Positions 27,873-36,772 of a stretch of 64,000 nt of DNA are shown here, piece after piece. Source of the stretch: CAYUQT01 sp964446835 (GTDB lineage: Bacteria; Planctomycetota; Phycisphaerae; UBA1845; JAFGLZ01). Position 1 is the first letter of the stretch; each line of letters opens with the position of its first letter. The notes beneath the pieces are model-generated. The model ran no database searches. It was not told the DNA's origin and saw only the letters and a program-made list of their open reading frames with translations. The stretch covers positions 12,911 to 76,910 of the forward strand of contig CAYUQT010000048.1 in assembly GCA_964446835.1 (NCBI GenBank), written 5' to 3'. Position numbers and translations under genes: made by a program.

Positions 27873-29645
27873 GTGACCCGAAAACGTGTGCTCAGAAACC
27901 TGCCTACCCCACTATCCGACGGAACGTCACCTGAAGAATCGGCTTCATTCGACGGTTCAACCCTCGAAAGAAGCGGTCAGATTGCCATGATCCTCATAGC
28001 GATCGTGATGTTCATCATCGTGTGCGCATTGAGCACATCCGACGTCATCTGGCCGGATGACCAATACAGCGATATGAACACACTCCTGGGCGGAGAGAAC
28101 TTCGCAACGCACGGCCTCTTCCGTCTGCGGTTCCTTCCTGTGTGGTATATCGGCCCAATGACTGACCCACCCTCCTACTACACGCACTACCCGCCGCTTC
28201 CCTACGCGATGAATGGTGTCATGCGCATCCTCGGCATCAATTCCCTGGTAGCCATGCGTGTGCTCTGCGGCCTTATGTGCGTCGCTGGATTCCTCTGCAT
28301 GTATATGGCCTTCGCCCCCCTCCTCGGCTCCCTCGCCACCGCATGTGGCCTGGCCTTCATCGCAACGACAGGGTACTTCTTCACCTACTGCGTGAGTGTC
28401 CACCAACACACCTACAACATCTTCTTTATGGGCATCTTCTTCCTCTGCTTCATACATGGCGTGCACGCGGAGAAACCACCCCGATGGACGTGGGCCGTCT
28501 GTTGGCTGGCCCTCATGCTGGAATCTCTGACCAGCTTCGAGTTCATCCTCTGGCCACAGGCCTTCGCCTGGGTCTATGTGCTGGCAACGGGACAGATCCG
28601 TCGACGATGGCGCGAACTCCTCTTCCTCGCCACCGCACCGATCGCCGGTGTCGGCCTCCACTTCCTCCAGAATTGCTGGGCCATGGGCTGGTCCTGGGCC
28701 TCGGCAGATGCCGCAGACGCATTTCGGCGTCCCGGACGGGGACAAGCACAAAATCGCTGGGAGGTCCTGCGAAACGTCCCGGACTTCGTCCTCTCGAACA
28801 GCCAACGCCTCTACTTCTGGCCGTGGCAGGTGCTTGTTCTGTTGGCGGGAATCGCCGTTGTGCTGTTGCGACGCGGAGCAGACAAAGCCACACGTTTGGC
28901 AGCCCCCTCCGCACTCATCCTGGCCCTCCTCGCCGGCTCAGTCACCTGGTATCTCTTCATGCCCATCCACACCGTCAAGCACCCGCATACCATGAGCCAG
29001 CTACTGCCCCTGGCGATGGCCGTCATGGGCATCCTCATCGCCATCGCCCTGAAGGCCCTCGTGGGAAGCCAAAGTGCGCTTCACGAGAGGATCCTGGCAG
29101 GGATAGCAGTGCTGGTCATCCTGTTCGGACAGACCCAGAGCATTGCCGAGTGTTTCGAACGAGCTGACATGCAACGCCCCCTGAGCTTCTACCTCTTCGA
29201 GGCAATCGGGCCACAAGGCCTCCCCGACAAGGTCGGCGTCCTGACCAACACCTACGCCGACGCCCAGCTTGCCTATTACATCCGGCGCCCCCTCTGGAGG
29301 TGTCCCGAAATCACCCTGCCCTTCCCCGAAGGAATCGCCTCGCTCCAGAAACGCCTGCCGCCCGACTGGCCGGTCAAGTACTACCTCTTCGACATCCGCG
29401 GCGATCGCGAGGCCTACCAGCTCCTGGCCACCACATGCCAGGGATGGCGCATCAGCGCGGGCCCCCGAGCGCAACACTTCCTCATCCTCTTTGATATCAG
29501 CCCGCTTCACCTGCCCGCTGAGCAGCACCCAAAACTGCCGCCGGACGTCCTCCAGAAGCAGATCACAGGGGATTACCCGGAATGGGATAAGGCCGGCTTC
29601 CGCCAGCGCCTGGGAGAGGTTCTCAGAAAACACGGCAAGCTCTGA
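27873..29645 (+). CDS. GT-C membrane glycosyltransferase (GT39/ArnT-like)
   Basis: A 590-residue protein with about ten membrane helices. The first periplasmic loop holds the acidic DDQYSDM segment, and the next contains THYPPLPYAM, matching the Asp and the H/YPPL motifs of GT-C enzymes that take sugar from a polyprenyl phosphate donor. The C-terminal 150 residues are soluble. The GTG at 27873 with AGGA eight bases upstream is preferred; in-frame ATG 27828 and GTG 27810 are alternatives without ribosome binding sites. With the GT2 gene it could glycosylate exported proteins or a surface glycan, possibly including the propeller proteins between them. Confidence 0.75.
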   Translation: MTRKRVLRNLPTPLSDGTSPEESASFDGSTLERSGQIAMILIAIVMFIIVCALSTSDVIWPDDQYSDMNTLLGGENFATHGLFRLRFLPVWYIGPMTDPPSYYTHYPPLPYAMNGVMRILGINSLVAMRVLCGLMCVAGFLCMYMAFAPLLGSLATACGLAFIATTGYFFTYCVSVHQHTYNIFFMGIFFLCFIHGVHAEKPPRWTWAVCWLALMLESLTSFEFILWPQAFAWVYVLATGQIRRRWRELLFLATAPIAGVGLHFLQNCWAMGWSWASADAADAFRRPGRGQAQNRWEVLRNVPDFVLSNSQRLYFWPWQVLVLLAGIAVVLLRRGADKATRLAAPSALILALLAGSVTWYLFMPIHTVKHPHTMSQLLPLAMAVMGILIAIALKALVGSQSALHERILAGIAVLVILFGQTQSIAECFERADMQRPLSFYLFEAIGPQGLPDKVGVLTNTYADAQLAYYIRRPLWRCPEITLPFPEGIASLQKRLPPDWPVKYYLFDIRGDREAYQLLATTCQGWRISAGPRAQHFLILFDISPLHLPAEQHPKLPPDVLQKQITGDYPEWDKAGFRQRLGEVLRKHGKL

Positions 29646-29715
29646 TACCGCCGCCACCCTCCGGCGTCACAGCGCAGGCCGTCGGTATGCCCGAAGACAA
29701 CGGCCCTCGGATCGC

Positions 29716-29925
29716 TTACGAGTGCTGCGCCATGATCCGGTCAAACTCCCCCTGCGGTACCACTTCCGATTCGTCCACCAGCATGATCGGTATCCCCTCT
29801 CGAATGGGATACCGGCGCCGTGTGGCCGGATCGGTCGAGTACAACCAGTCGCCCACCTGTACGAGTCGGGCCTTGCTTTCCGGACAGACGAGGATTTTCA
29901 GGAGTTCGGCGTCCACAGTGCTCAT
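29716..29925 (-). CDS. Trm112-like zinc-ribbon-related small protein
   Basis: A 69-residue protein: LLKILVCPESKARL at the start and RRYPIREGIPIMLVDES at the end, the conserved Trm112/YcaR pattern. The start ATG has CGGGAG upstream; the open frame extends 89 codons into non-coding DNA and is cut back. Only one Cys remains in the first knuckle, as in many bacterial members that have lost zinc binding. Family members partner methyltransferases; no such gene adjoins it here. Confidence 0.85.
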   Translation of the reverse strand: MSTVDAELLKILVCPESKARLVQVGDWLYSTDPATRRRYPIREGIPIMLVDESEVVPQGEFDRIMAQHS

Positions 29926-30676
29926 GCATCGCTCCCGAGGATACGGGGTCATTCGGGTCTGCACACCCGACGAATCACTTACGATCCCCCATAGTCTGAC
30001 GCGTTCCCGACGTTTCGTCAAAGGGATCATGAAGCCGCCTCCTGCCTCTCGTCGCACGCACAGAGCATACCGGCCACCGCCGCCCACAGAGCCCTGGTGC
30101 GCATACACCCGAACCCAGCCCGACCCGAAAGGCTGAAACCCCGGGAGGGCGAGCGAACCCGCGAGCTGCACCCCCGCATTTACGCAGTGCACCAGTCCCC
30201 GACCCCCATCTCCCCAATGAGGCCGCAGTGGGAATCAACCTCCCGAAACCGGCCTCGGAGGCAACCGTTGTGACTCCTCCAACATCGCCCCCAGGAGACC
30301 GGCTCCAATTCCGATCACTCAGGTCGCAGCCCCGGGGGACTGGCTCCGTTTCCGACGGCCAAGGTCGCAAGACCGAAACCCTCGGAAACGGTGCCTGTCC
30401 CCTCGGTATGCCGCCGCTCCGAGCCGGGCGGTCCCCCGCGCGGACACCCAAACCCAGACACCCACTGGCCGCCCGAGCCCCAATCTTCACGCCGGGTGAA
30501 CCCCCGCCTCCCACCTCGAAACGCGTGAAGAATGTGTCGAAAGTGAGACATCCACCCCTCCGATCCGCTCGGTCCCCCGCCCGGAAACCCAACCTGAGAC
30601 GCCCAGTCTCAGCAAATGCCCCAACAAGCCCCATTCCCCACACCCGATCCCCGATCCCCTGCCGTCCAATTTCTGT

Positions 30677-30700
30677 GACACACTGGGACAAAGTGAGACA
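30677..30700 (+). repeat. Three GACA cores at exact 10-bp spacing
   Basis: GACA at 30677, 30687 and 30697. Exact helical phasing suggests a protein-binding array. Confidence 0.7.
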
Positions 30701-30920
30701 TCCGCCCCTCCGAGCCGGGCAGTCCTCTGCCCGGATACCCGACGCGAGACACCCCCCCTCGAAACGCGTGAAGAATGTGTCGAAAGTGAGACATCCGTCG
30801 CCCCAAGCCGCTCGATCCCCCGCCCGGAAACCCCAACCTGAGACGCCCAGCCTCAGCAAATGCCCCAACAAGCTCCATTCCCCACACCCGATCCCCGATC
30901 CCCTGCCGTCCATTTTCTGT

Positions 30921-30944
30921 GACACACTGGGACAAAGTGAGACA
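30921..30944 (+). repeat. Three GACA cores at exact 10-bp spacing, second copy
   Basis: GACA at 30921, 30931 and 30941, the equivalent place in repeat unit 2. Confidence 0.7.
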
Positions 30945-30998
30945 TCCGCCGACTCGCCCAATCCGAATAGGCCCGCCCACCTGCCGGCTTCTGACGTC

Positions 30999-31040
30999 CA
31001 ACTCCTGACTTCTAACTCCCAACTCCTAGCTTCTACCTCC
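30999..31040. repeat. 21-bp tandem repeat, pyrimidine-rich
   Basis: Two adjacent 21-bp units (30999-31019 and 31020-31040) starting CAACTCCT and differing at three positions. Its reverse complement recurs at the right window edge. Confidence 0.75.
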
Positions 31041-31161
31041 CCGCCCTCCCCAAGAACGTATGAAGAATGTGTCGAAAGTGAGACATCCACCGCTCCGATC
31101 CGCTCGGTCCCCCGCCCGAACACAGGGTCCGACCCACCCACGATGCAAGCTCAAGGACGGT

Positions 31162-31191
31162 TTGACATGCACAAAGGCCAACCACTAACAT
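31162..31191 (+). promoter_or_regulatory. Candidate sigma70 promoter
   Basis: TTGACA (6 of 6), 18-bp spacer, TAACAT (4 of 6), placed about 100 nt before the GH-like gene at 31296 and just after the repeat array. Confidence 0.45.
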
Positions 31192-31295
31192 CGCTCCGGC
31201 CGCAAACGCCGGTCCCGGACCTTGGCGGCCTGCGCTTGCCCGACACCGTTGTCATCCCCAACGGTTGGTGTCGAACTGAAACCAGGAGCCTTGCC

Positions 31296-33317
31296 ATGAA
31301 ACACGCCATCCTGTTCGCCCTGACGACCCTCGCGATCCCCCTCGCCGCCCAGGCCCAGGATCAATCCGGCAGCGGCGGGAAGGCCCCCATCCTTCGCAAG
31401 GACGCCTTCTTCGGCCTCCACTTCGACCTGCACCCCGGCAAGGGCGACACTTCCCTCGGTGCCGACGTCACCGAAGATAACATCGCCCAACTTCTAACCC
31501 GTGTCCGGCCGGACTATGTCCAGTACGACTGCAAAGGGCACCCGGGCTACACCGGCTATCCCACGAAAGTGGGCTCGGCCTCGCCCGGGATCGTCAAAGA
31601 CTCACTGGCCATCTGGCGAAAGGTGACGCGCGAGCACGGCGTCGGCCTCTACATCCACTACTCCGGCGTCTGGGACAGCCGCGCCATCGAACTCCACCCC
31701 GAATACGCACGCATTGGGCCCGACGGCAAGCGAGACACCAACAACACCAGCGTCTTCGGCCCATACGTCGATCAACTCCTGATCCCGCAGCTCAAAGAGG
31801 TAACCACGCAGTACCAACTCGACGGCATCTGGGCCGACGGCGAATGCTGGGCGGCCGCACTCGACTACTCCCCCGCCGCCCTGGAAGCATGGACCAGGGA
31901 AACCGGGTTCAAGGAAGCCCCCAAGAAACGAACCGACCCCCATTGGCTCGAATGGAAGATGTTCCACAAACGGGCCTTTGAACGCTATCTCTGTCACTGG
32001 GTCGACGCCCTCCATGCCCACAACCCGAAGCTCCAGATCACCAGCAACTGGATGTATACCACCCTCGCCCCCAAGCCCGTGGTGGCCAAACTCGATTACC
32101 TTTCCGGCGATTACTCGCCCACCGTCTCGGTCGATCGTGCCCGCGTCGAGGCCAGGTACCTGGCCAGCACGAACATGCCGTGGGACCTGATGGCCTGGGG
32201 CTTCAACTGGCACGCCGGACTCAGCCATACCCTGAAACCGGCCCTCCAGCTCCAGCAGGAGGCCGCCGTCGTGCTGATGCAGGGTGGCGGATTCCAGATC
32301 TACAACCAACCCACGCGATCAGGCTATCTCGCCCCGGTCATGACCGAGACACTCGGTAAGGTCGCCGATTTCTGCCGAGCCCGGCAGCGCGTCTCTCACA
32401 AAAGCACGACGGTGCCCCAGATCGCCCTGCTGCTCTCAACCGAAACACAGTTCGACCGATCCGATGCGGTATTCCACTTCGCCGGCACCGTGGACGAGAT
32501 GGAAGGCGCTCTGCACGCACTGCTCGAATCGAAGTACTCCGTAGACATCCTGGCCGAACACCAGCTCCAACCCCGCCTGAAAGACTATCCGCTGGTGGTC
32601 ATCCCCGATTCGTACAAGCTGCCCGAGGCCTTCAAACAGGCCCTGACGGAGTACGTCCAACAGGGCGGTTCGCTGCTGCTCATGGGAACCAAGTGCGCCC
32701 GGCTCTTCGAACCCCTCTTGGGCGTCTCCTTCGAAGGCCAGCCGCAAGGCGTCTATGCCGACCTGATCGATCAGACCAGGCTTGTCAACTCCAACGGTGA
32801 ATGGCAGACCGTCAAGCCAACCACCGCCAAACCCCTCATCCACCGCTATCCGTCGCGCGACGCACGCAAGGACGGCCAGGTGGCCGCCACCGTCGTCTCG
32901 CAAGGCAAGGGCAAGGTTGCCGCATTCTACGGGCCGGTGGCCATCAACTTCTTCAACAGCCACCACCCCTATCTGCGTGATTTCATCGGACAAGTCGTCC
33001 AGGAGCTGTTCCCCAACCCGGCGGTTCGCGTCGACGGACCGCCCTGCATCGAGGTTGCGCTGCGTCGGACGCAGGCGGGAGAAACCGCCATTCACCTTCT
33101 GAATCTGGTGCGAGTGCAGAACGCCGATCGGTTCCTGGCGTTTGACAGTCTGCCGGCCGTCGGACCGATCGAAATCAAACTCAAGATCGCCGAGAAGCCC
33201 TCGGTCGTCGAGTGGGTGCCTGAAGGCGGCGAATTGAAGTGGAGCCATGCCGACGGCGTCCTTTCCGTCACCCTGCCGGCATTGCACGTGCACGGTGCGG
33301 TGGTCGTGAAACCCTAG
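31296..33317 (+). CDS. Exported GH29/GH42-like glycosidase
   Basis: CCAGGAG eight bases upstream sets the ATG; a signal peptide (LFALTTLAIPLAAQAQ) follows. The 673-residue protein has an N-terminal TIM barrel opening FFGLHFDLHPG, with YDCKGHPG, DGIWADGECWAAALDY and a late NWMYTT segment. The Asp/Glu-rich WADGE motif is the likely catalytic region. A middle amidotransferase-like domain (KYSVDILAE, PLVVIPDSYKLP, GGSLLLMGT) resembles the GH42 trimerisation domain, and a C-terminal beta domain ends the protein. Relatives are often annotated as alpha-L-fucosidase or beta-galactosidase; the substrate is not clear. The 356 codons of open frame before it are repeat DNA and not part of the gene. Confidence 0.7.
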   Translation: MKHAILFALTTLAIPLAAQAQDQSGSGGKAPILRKDAFFGLHFDLHPGKGDTSLGADVTEDNIAQLLTRVRPDYVQYDCKGHPGYTGYPTKVGSASPGIVKDSLAIWRKVTREHGVGLYIHYSGVWDSRAIELHPEYARIGPDGKRDTNNTSVFGPYVDQLLIPQLKEVTTQYQLDGIWADGECWAAALDYSPAALEAWTRETGFKEAPKKRTDPHWLEWKMFHKRAFERYLCHWVDALHAHNPKLQITSNWMYTTLAPKPVVAKLDYLSGDYSPTVSVDRARVEARYLASTNMPWDLMAWGFNWHAGLSHTLKPALQLQQEAAVVLMQGGGFQIYNQPTRSGYLAPVMTETLGKVADFCRARQRVSHKSTTVPQIALLLSTETQFDRSDAVFHFAGTVDEMEGALHALLESKYSVDILAEHQLQPRLKDYPLVVIPDSYKLPEAFKQALTEYVQQGGSLLLMGTKCARLFEPLLGVSFEGQPQGVYADLIDQTRLVNSNGEWQTVKPTTAKPLIHRYPSRDARKDGQVAATVVSQGKGKVAAFYGPVAINFFNSHHPYLRDFIGQVVQELFPNPAVRVDGPPCIEVALRRTQAGETAIHLLNLVRVQNADRFLAFDSLPAVGPIEIKLKIAEKPSVVEWVPEGGELKWSHADGVLSVTLPALHVHGAVVVKP

Positions 33318-33343
33318 GACTCCCCCCCGACGGCCATCGGCGG

Positions 33344-33352
33344 TGATAGAAT
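33344..33352 (+). promoter_or_regulatory. Weak extended -10 candidate
   Basis: TGA directly followed by TAGAAT, 46 nt before the zinc-ribbon/HEAT gene; no -35 match. Confidence 0.3.
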
Positions 33353-33397
33353 TGTGTGGATAGGAGAATGGGTCGCTGACTCAAAACAGAGGTCGAT

Positions 33398-35326
33398 ATG
33401 GGCAAGCCGGTTGTGTGTCCGCATTGCGGTAGTTGCTTTCAGGCCCAGCCCGAACCAGGCCACCCCTTCTGTTTGTGCCCGCGCTGCGGCCGGTGGATGT
33501 CCGTCAATCTGCGTCTCAGGCCCCGAAAGAAGCCGGGCTCGACCAAGGCAAAATGCCCCTTCTGCGGTGCCCAACTCGCCCTCGGCGGCGACACCTGCCT
33601 CAATTGCCAACGACAGGTCTTCACCGGCGAGATGTTGCCGCTCTTCCAGCGCCTCCGACTGGTCCCAACCGGCAAGAAGATGGCCGTCCTGTCCGGCGTC
33701 CTGGCGGGTCTCGTCGCCCTGATCGTCCTGGTCAATCTGACGATCGGTTGGATCAGACACCTCCAGCGCCCGTCCCGGCCGGTGACCATGCCGTCGCAAA
33801 CGGCCGCCGACGAGGCCGCCGCCCGCAAGCTGGTGGACGCCCTGGTCGCCGCGACCGACGACGTCGAGGTCGAACGCCTTGGATCGACGCTGGGCAAATC
33901 CGGATCGGTGTCCGTACCATTCATCCTCAAGGCGATGGATCGAGCGGACGTCTCCGATCATGCCCGGCGGGCAATGATTGTCGCCCTGGGCGAAATCAAA
34001 GACCCCAAGGCCGGCAACGCGCTGGCCGACGCCTTGACGGAGAGACCCTTCCACGAAACAGCCCTGATCAGCCTCGCCCAGATCGGCGACGCCCGCGCCC
34101 TTGAACCCATGTACGCCCTGTACACCTCGAACGTTCGCTATACCATGCTGGCCGACACGATGGCCAATCGGGCCCTGTTGCCCCTTGGCGTCAATGCCGC
34201 GTCACTGCAACGCCACTGGTCCGAAGCACTGGCCCGAGTGCGCCGCCCCATGGCCTGCCTGGGACGCACGGCGTTGCCACAGTTGCTGGCCGGCTACTGG
34301 TCGGCCCGGCAATGGTTACCCCGCGATCGCGGACAGTATTGGCTCGAACAACTCGACCGCGTTTTGGAACAAATGACGCTTTCGGCCGGTCCCGATGCGG
34401 TTCTCGACGACCTTCTGGTCGGCCAGCCCGCCGAAGTCCGTCTCGCCTCGGCCATGCTGTTGCGCAAACGCCGCCCCACCATCGACCAGACCGCCGAACA
34501 ACGCGCGACGAAACTCGCCGATCTCCTCGTCCACAACGATCTGACCACGCGACGTCGCGCCATATGGGTCCTGTCCTGCCTGACCGGCAAGACCTTCGCC
34601 GACTTCTCCTGGGAGCGAGAGCCGATCTGGGTATCGCCCGATGCGCTCAAACAGGCGTGCGAATGGGTCCGGCGCAAGGCCGGCACGTCCATCGAAGCGA
34701 CCCCCGACCTGCTCGCCCAGACACACCCGCCCGAGCTGCCAAAGCGGTCCGAGTACCACCCGGCTCGCATCGAGGCAAGGCGCCTGACCGCTGGCCTTCT
34801 GAACGCCGAGTGGCCCGCCGCCCGCGAGAAGTACCGTGCGCTCCGTGATCTGCCCCCGGACGCCGCCCCCGTCGTCCGAGACCTCCTCAACAGAGACCCC
34901 AAGGACTTCGGCATCCCCGCAAGGCTGGTCGTCTTACAGCTTCTGAGTCAGTGGCGCGACGCGGCCGCCACCGAACCGATCGGGCGCCTGGGCGGCCTCA
35001 AGGACAATCCGCCGTGGATGCCGGCATGGCTGGCCATCTCGCGAGCCGCTACCTCGCGCAATCCCGCACTCACTCCCTGGCTCGAAGCCGTATATCGGCT
35101 CGACCCCATCCTCTCGACACAGGATGATCCACAGAAAGGGCCGACCCTCTCGGACCTCGCGGATCTGCTGGCCCCGATGGGGAAACCGGCTCTGGTCGCC
35201 ATGCGTCGAAGTGATGCCTTTCGACGCCCCGGCTCGTCGCTGGCAAGACTCTTCACCACAACGGCCGATACCATGTCGACCTACGGATGGCCCGTCTCCG
35301 CCTGGCTGGCCGAGCCGATACGGTAG
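33398..35326 (+). CDS. Zinc-ribbon membrane protein with HEAT-like domain
   Basis: A 642-residue protein. The N-terminus has two zinc ribbons (CPHCG with CPRCG, then CPFCG with CLNC), followed by a single membrane helix (VLSGVLAGLVALIVLVNLTIGW, residues about 97-118). The rest is helical with HEAT-like segments such as ARRAMIVALGEIKDPKAG and ALISLAQIGDARAL. Topology would put the ribbons inside and the solenoid outside. There is no enzyme signature; it looks like a scaffold or checkpoint-type protein as seen in many planctomycetes. It is flanked by a terminator-like hairpin shared with the convergent gene. Confidence 0.65.
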   Translation: MGKPVVCPHCGSCFQAQPEPGHPFCLCPRCGRWMSVNLRLRPRKKPGSTKAKCPFCGAQLALGGDTCLNCQRQVFTGEMLPLFQRLRLVPTGKKMAVLSGVLAGLVALIVLVNLTIGWIRHLQRPSRPVTMPSQTAADEAAARKLVDALVAATDDVEVERLGSTLGKSGSVSVPFILKAMDRADVSDHARRAMIVALGEIKDPKAGNALADALTERPFHETALISLAQIGDARALEPMYALYTSNVRYTMLADTMANRALLPLGVNAASLQRHWSEALARVRRPMACLGRTALPQLLAGYWSARQWLPRDRGQYWLEQLDRVLEQMTLSAGPDAVLDDLLVGQPAEVRLASAMLLRKRRPTIDQTAEQRATKLADLLVHNDLTTRRRAIWVLSCLTGKTFADFSWEREPIWVSPDALKQACEWVRRKAGTSIEATPDLLAQTHPPELPKRSEYHPARIEARRLTAGLLNAEWPAAREKYRALRDLPPDAAPVVRDLLNRDPKDFGIPARLVVLQLLSQWRDAAATEPIGRLGGLKDNPPWMPAWLAISRAATSRNPALTPWLEAVYRLDPILSTQDDPQKGPTLSDLADLLAPMGKPALVAMRRSDAFRRPGSSLARLFTTTADTMSTYGWPVSAWLAEPIR

Positions 35327-35372
35327 GTGGGAGAAGTGGGGGATGCCCCGAAGATATGAAAGAAGAGGATCG

Positions 35373-35402
35373 GCGGGTGCGAGTCCCATGCCCCGCACCC
35401 GC
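35373..35402. terminator. Bidirectional-type terminator hairpin between convergent genes
   Basis: GCGGGTGCG and CGCACCCGC form a perfect 9-bp stem with a 12-nt loop between the two stop codons. On the minus strand it is followed by a CTCTTCTTTC stretch, making it a better terminator for the minus-strand lipoprotein gene. Confidence 0.55.
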
Positions 35403-35424
35403 TCGCTTCGACAGGTTTCATTCG

Positions 35425-36651
35425 CTATGGCTTGAACGCCGCCTTGATCTCCTTCAGGCCGAGCCCCAAGGTGGCCTTGGCGATGGCGTCGAGATCCTGT
35501 TCCGACCCCTGGAGGTGCAACGTCCGATGCACGTGCGTGATCGAGCCATTGACCGGCAGCGCCGCGGCAGGAGAAGACGTCTCAAGCTCGTAGAACGGCC
35601 CCAGCGGCTTCTTGCCCGGCTCCGGCGGCCCGTCGTTGTAAGAGTTCACAACGTCACCCGCATAGGGTTCCTTCTGCATTTCCCACATCGAGTTGACGTA
35701 ATCGGTCACACCCTCGGGCTTCGTGTATCGCACGATCGTCAGTACCTTGTGAATCGGATCGTAACTTCCAAGGACATCCTTTGCTCGCTTCGGCGAAAGC
35801 CCGATCTTGCTGCGATACTGGCCGTCGGCCCGGAAGAACAATACGTTGTCCTTGACCACGAGCCGCTCGGCGGGAACCTTGCCGAAATAGGCGTCATTCA
35901 CCTTTGGTCCCAGTTGGCTGTCCGAACCCGGCCGGAAGGGAATCACAACCGTCGTCTCGGGCGAAGGATTGTAGATCCCCAGGATCCACACCGACAGCAG
36001 CCCACCCTCCTTCGTCCAAGCCTTCGAACCGACGTTGGTCATCCGGTTTTCCGATTCATAGGCGACCATCTTTACGGTTTTCGGAACCTCGACACCCAGG
36101 ACTTTGGCCGCCCGATCGCCCGGCAACAACCGGACGGTGCGATCGATCTGCACGTTGAACTCGGTTCCGGAGAAATTGGCCAGCTTCGTCGTCTTCCGGA
36201 AGACCGCCTCTTCAGTGGTCTTGGAAACCAGATCGTACGACTCGGTATCGATCACGGCCGGCGTCTGCCAGGCCTTCAGATCGAAGGTATCACCCTTCTT
36301 GAAGAAGATTGCGAACTGACCGCCTTCAGGACCCATCCAGAACCGGTCTTCACCGCCGAAAGAATTGATGTGCGGCAGAATCTTACCCGACGAGATCAGC
36401 TCGCGATTGATCCAGCCGAAGCTCATCCCATCGGCGCCGTCGGCGCTACTGGTCATCACCCGTCCCTGATAGGCCGGCGCTACGGCCAGTTGGGCCTTGC
36501 CCGTCGCATCATTCAGGACCACGACGTCCGTGTGCTTCTTGAGAAACGACAGGTCGTCACCGAATGTCACCGCCTTGCCGGCGGTACTGCACGCGCTCAA
36601 GACCAGAGACAGCGGAACCATCAACAACACCAATGCTGTAAGTTCTCTCAT
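35425..36651 (-). CDS. Lipoprotein of DUF6786 type (tentative)
   Basis: AAGGAGA eight bases upstream of the ATG and lipobox LVLSAC give a 408-residue lipoprotein. The body is predicted all beta, galactose-mutarotase-like in feel, with NSFGGEDRFWMGPEGGQF as a striking central motif and conserved EDRFW and GPEGG residues that could be active-site residues. A late WEMQKEPYAGDVVNSYNDG segment is also family-like. Enzymatic role is not established; sugar epimerase or lyase-type folds share this core. It is divergent from the PIG-L gene and has its own strong promoter. Confidence 0.6.
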   Translation of the reverse strand: MRELTALVLLMVPLSLVLSACSTAGKAVTFGDDLSFLKKHTDVVVLNDATGKAQLAVAPAYQGRVMTSSADGADGMSFGWINRELISSGKILPHINSFGGEDRFWMGPEGGQFAIFFKKGDTFDLKAWQTPAVIDTESYDLVSKTTEEAVFRKTTKLANFSGTEFNVQIDRTVRLLPGDRAAKVLGVEVPKTVKMVAYESENRMTNVGSKAWTKEGGLLSVWILGIYNPSPETTVVIPFRPGSDSQLGPKVNDAYFGKVPAERLVVKDNVLFFRADGQYRSKIGLSPKRAKDVLGSYDPIHKVLTIVRYTKPEGVTDYVNSMWEMQKEPYAGDVVNSYNDGPPEPGKKPLGPFYELETSSPAAALPVNGSITHVHRTLHLQGSEQDLDAIAKATLGLGLKEIKAAFKP

Positions 36652-36693
36652 TGCTCATTCTCCTTGTGCCATGTTTCCGACGTGTGGCGCAGC

Positions 36694-36702
36694 ATTATAC
36701 CA
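36694..36702 (-). promoter_or_regulatory. Extended -10 promoter of the lipoprotein gene
   Basis: On the minus strand TGG is directly followed by TATAAT (36699 to 36694), a perfect extended -10. Start would be near 36687, giving a 36-nt leader. A TTGCCT lies 15 bp upstream. Confidence 0.6.
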
Positions 36703-36772
36703 GAAGCGGCGCCAAGGCAAGGACATCTGCAACACACAGACAACCACTCTGAACAAACCAGGAGGCAAACAC

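Larger units (their letters stand above)
30518..30950. repeat. Two tandem units of a ~243-bp repeat
   Basis: Unit 1 is 30518-30760; unit 2 runs from 30761 to about 30950. Both begin GAAACGCGTGAAGAATGTGT and share more than 180 nt with few differences. A 27-nt piece of the unit start recurs at 31062-31088. Each unit holds an inverted repeat CTGAGAC/GTCTCAG (one mismatch in unit 2). Confidence 0.85.
29926..31295. other. Non-coding region with composite repeat array, about 1.37 kb
   Basis: No gene is supported, though one frame on each strand is open by chance because the repeats avoid stops. From 30417 to 31122 a GC-rich module (pattern CTCCGA.CCG..CGGTCCCCCGC) occurs five times, at about 30417, 30558, 30708, 30801 and 31093. 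Four copies lie a few bases after a GAGACATCC element. One copy contains a perfect CCGGGCAG/CTGCCCGG hairpin (30715-30734). The frame entering the downstream gene from here is not part of the gene. Confidence 0.75.

Noticed and set aside
30518..30950. CRISPR array
   Set aside because: Only two long repeat units with no spacers of uniform length and no cas genes nearby.
30228..31295. N-terminal extension of the GH-like gene through the repeat array
   Set aside because: The extension translates repeat DNA into low-complexity Pro/Arg-rich sequence, while a strong ribosome binding site and signal peptide mark the start at 31296.
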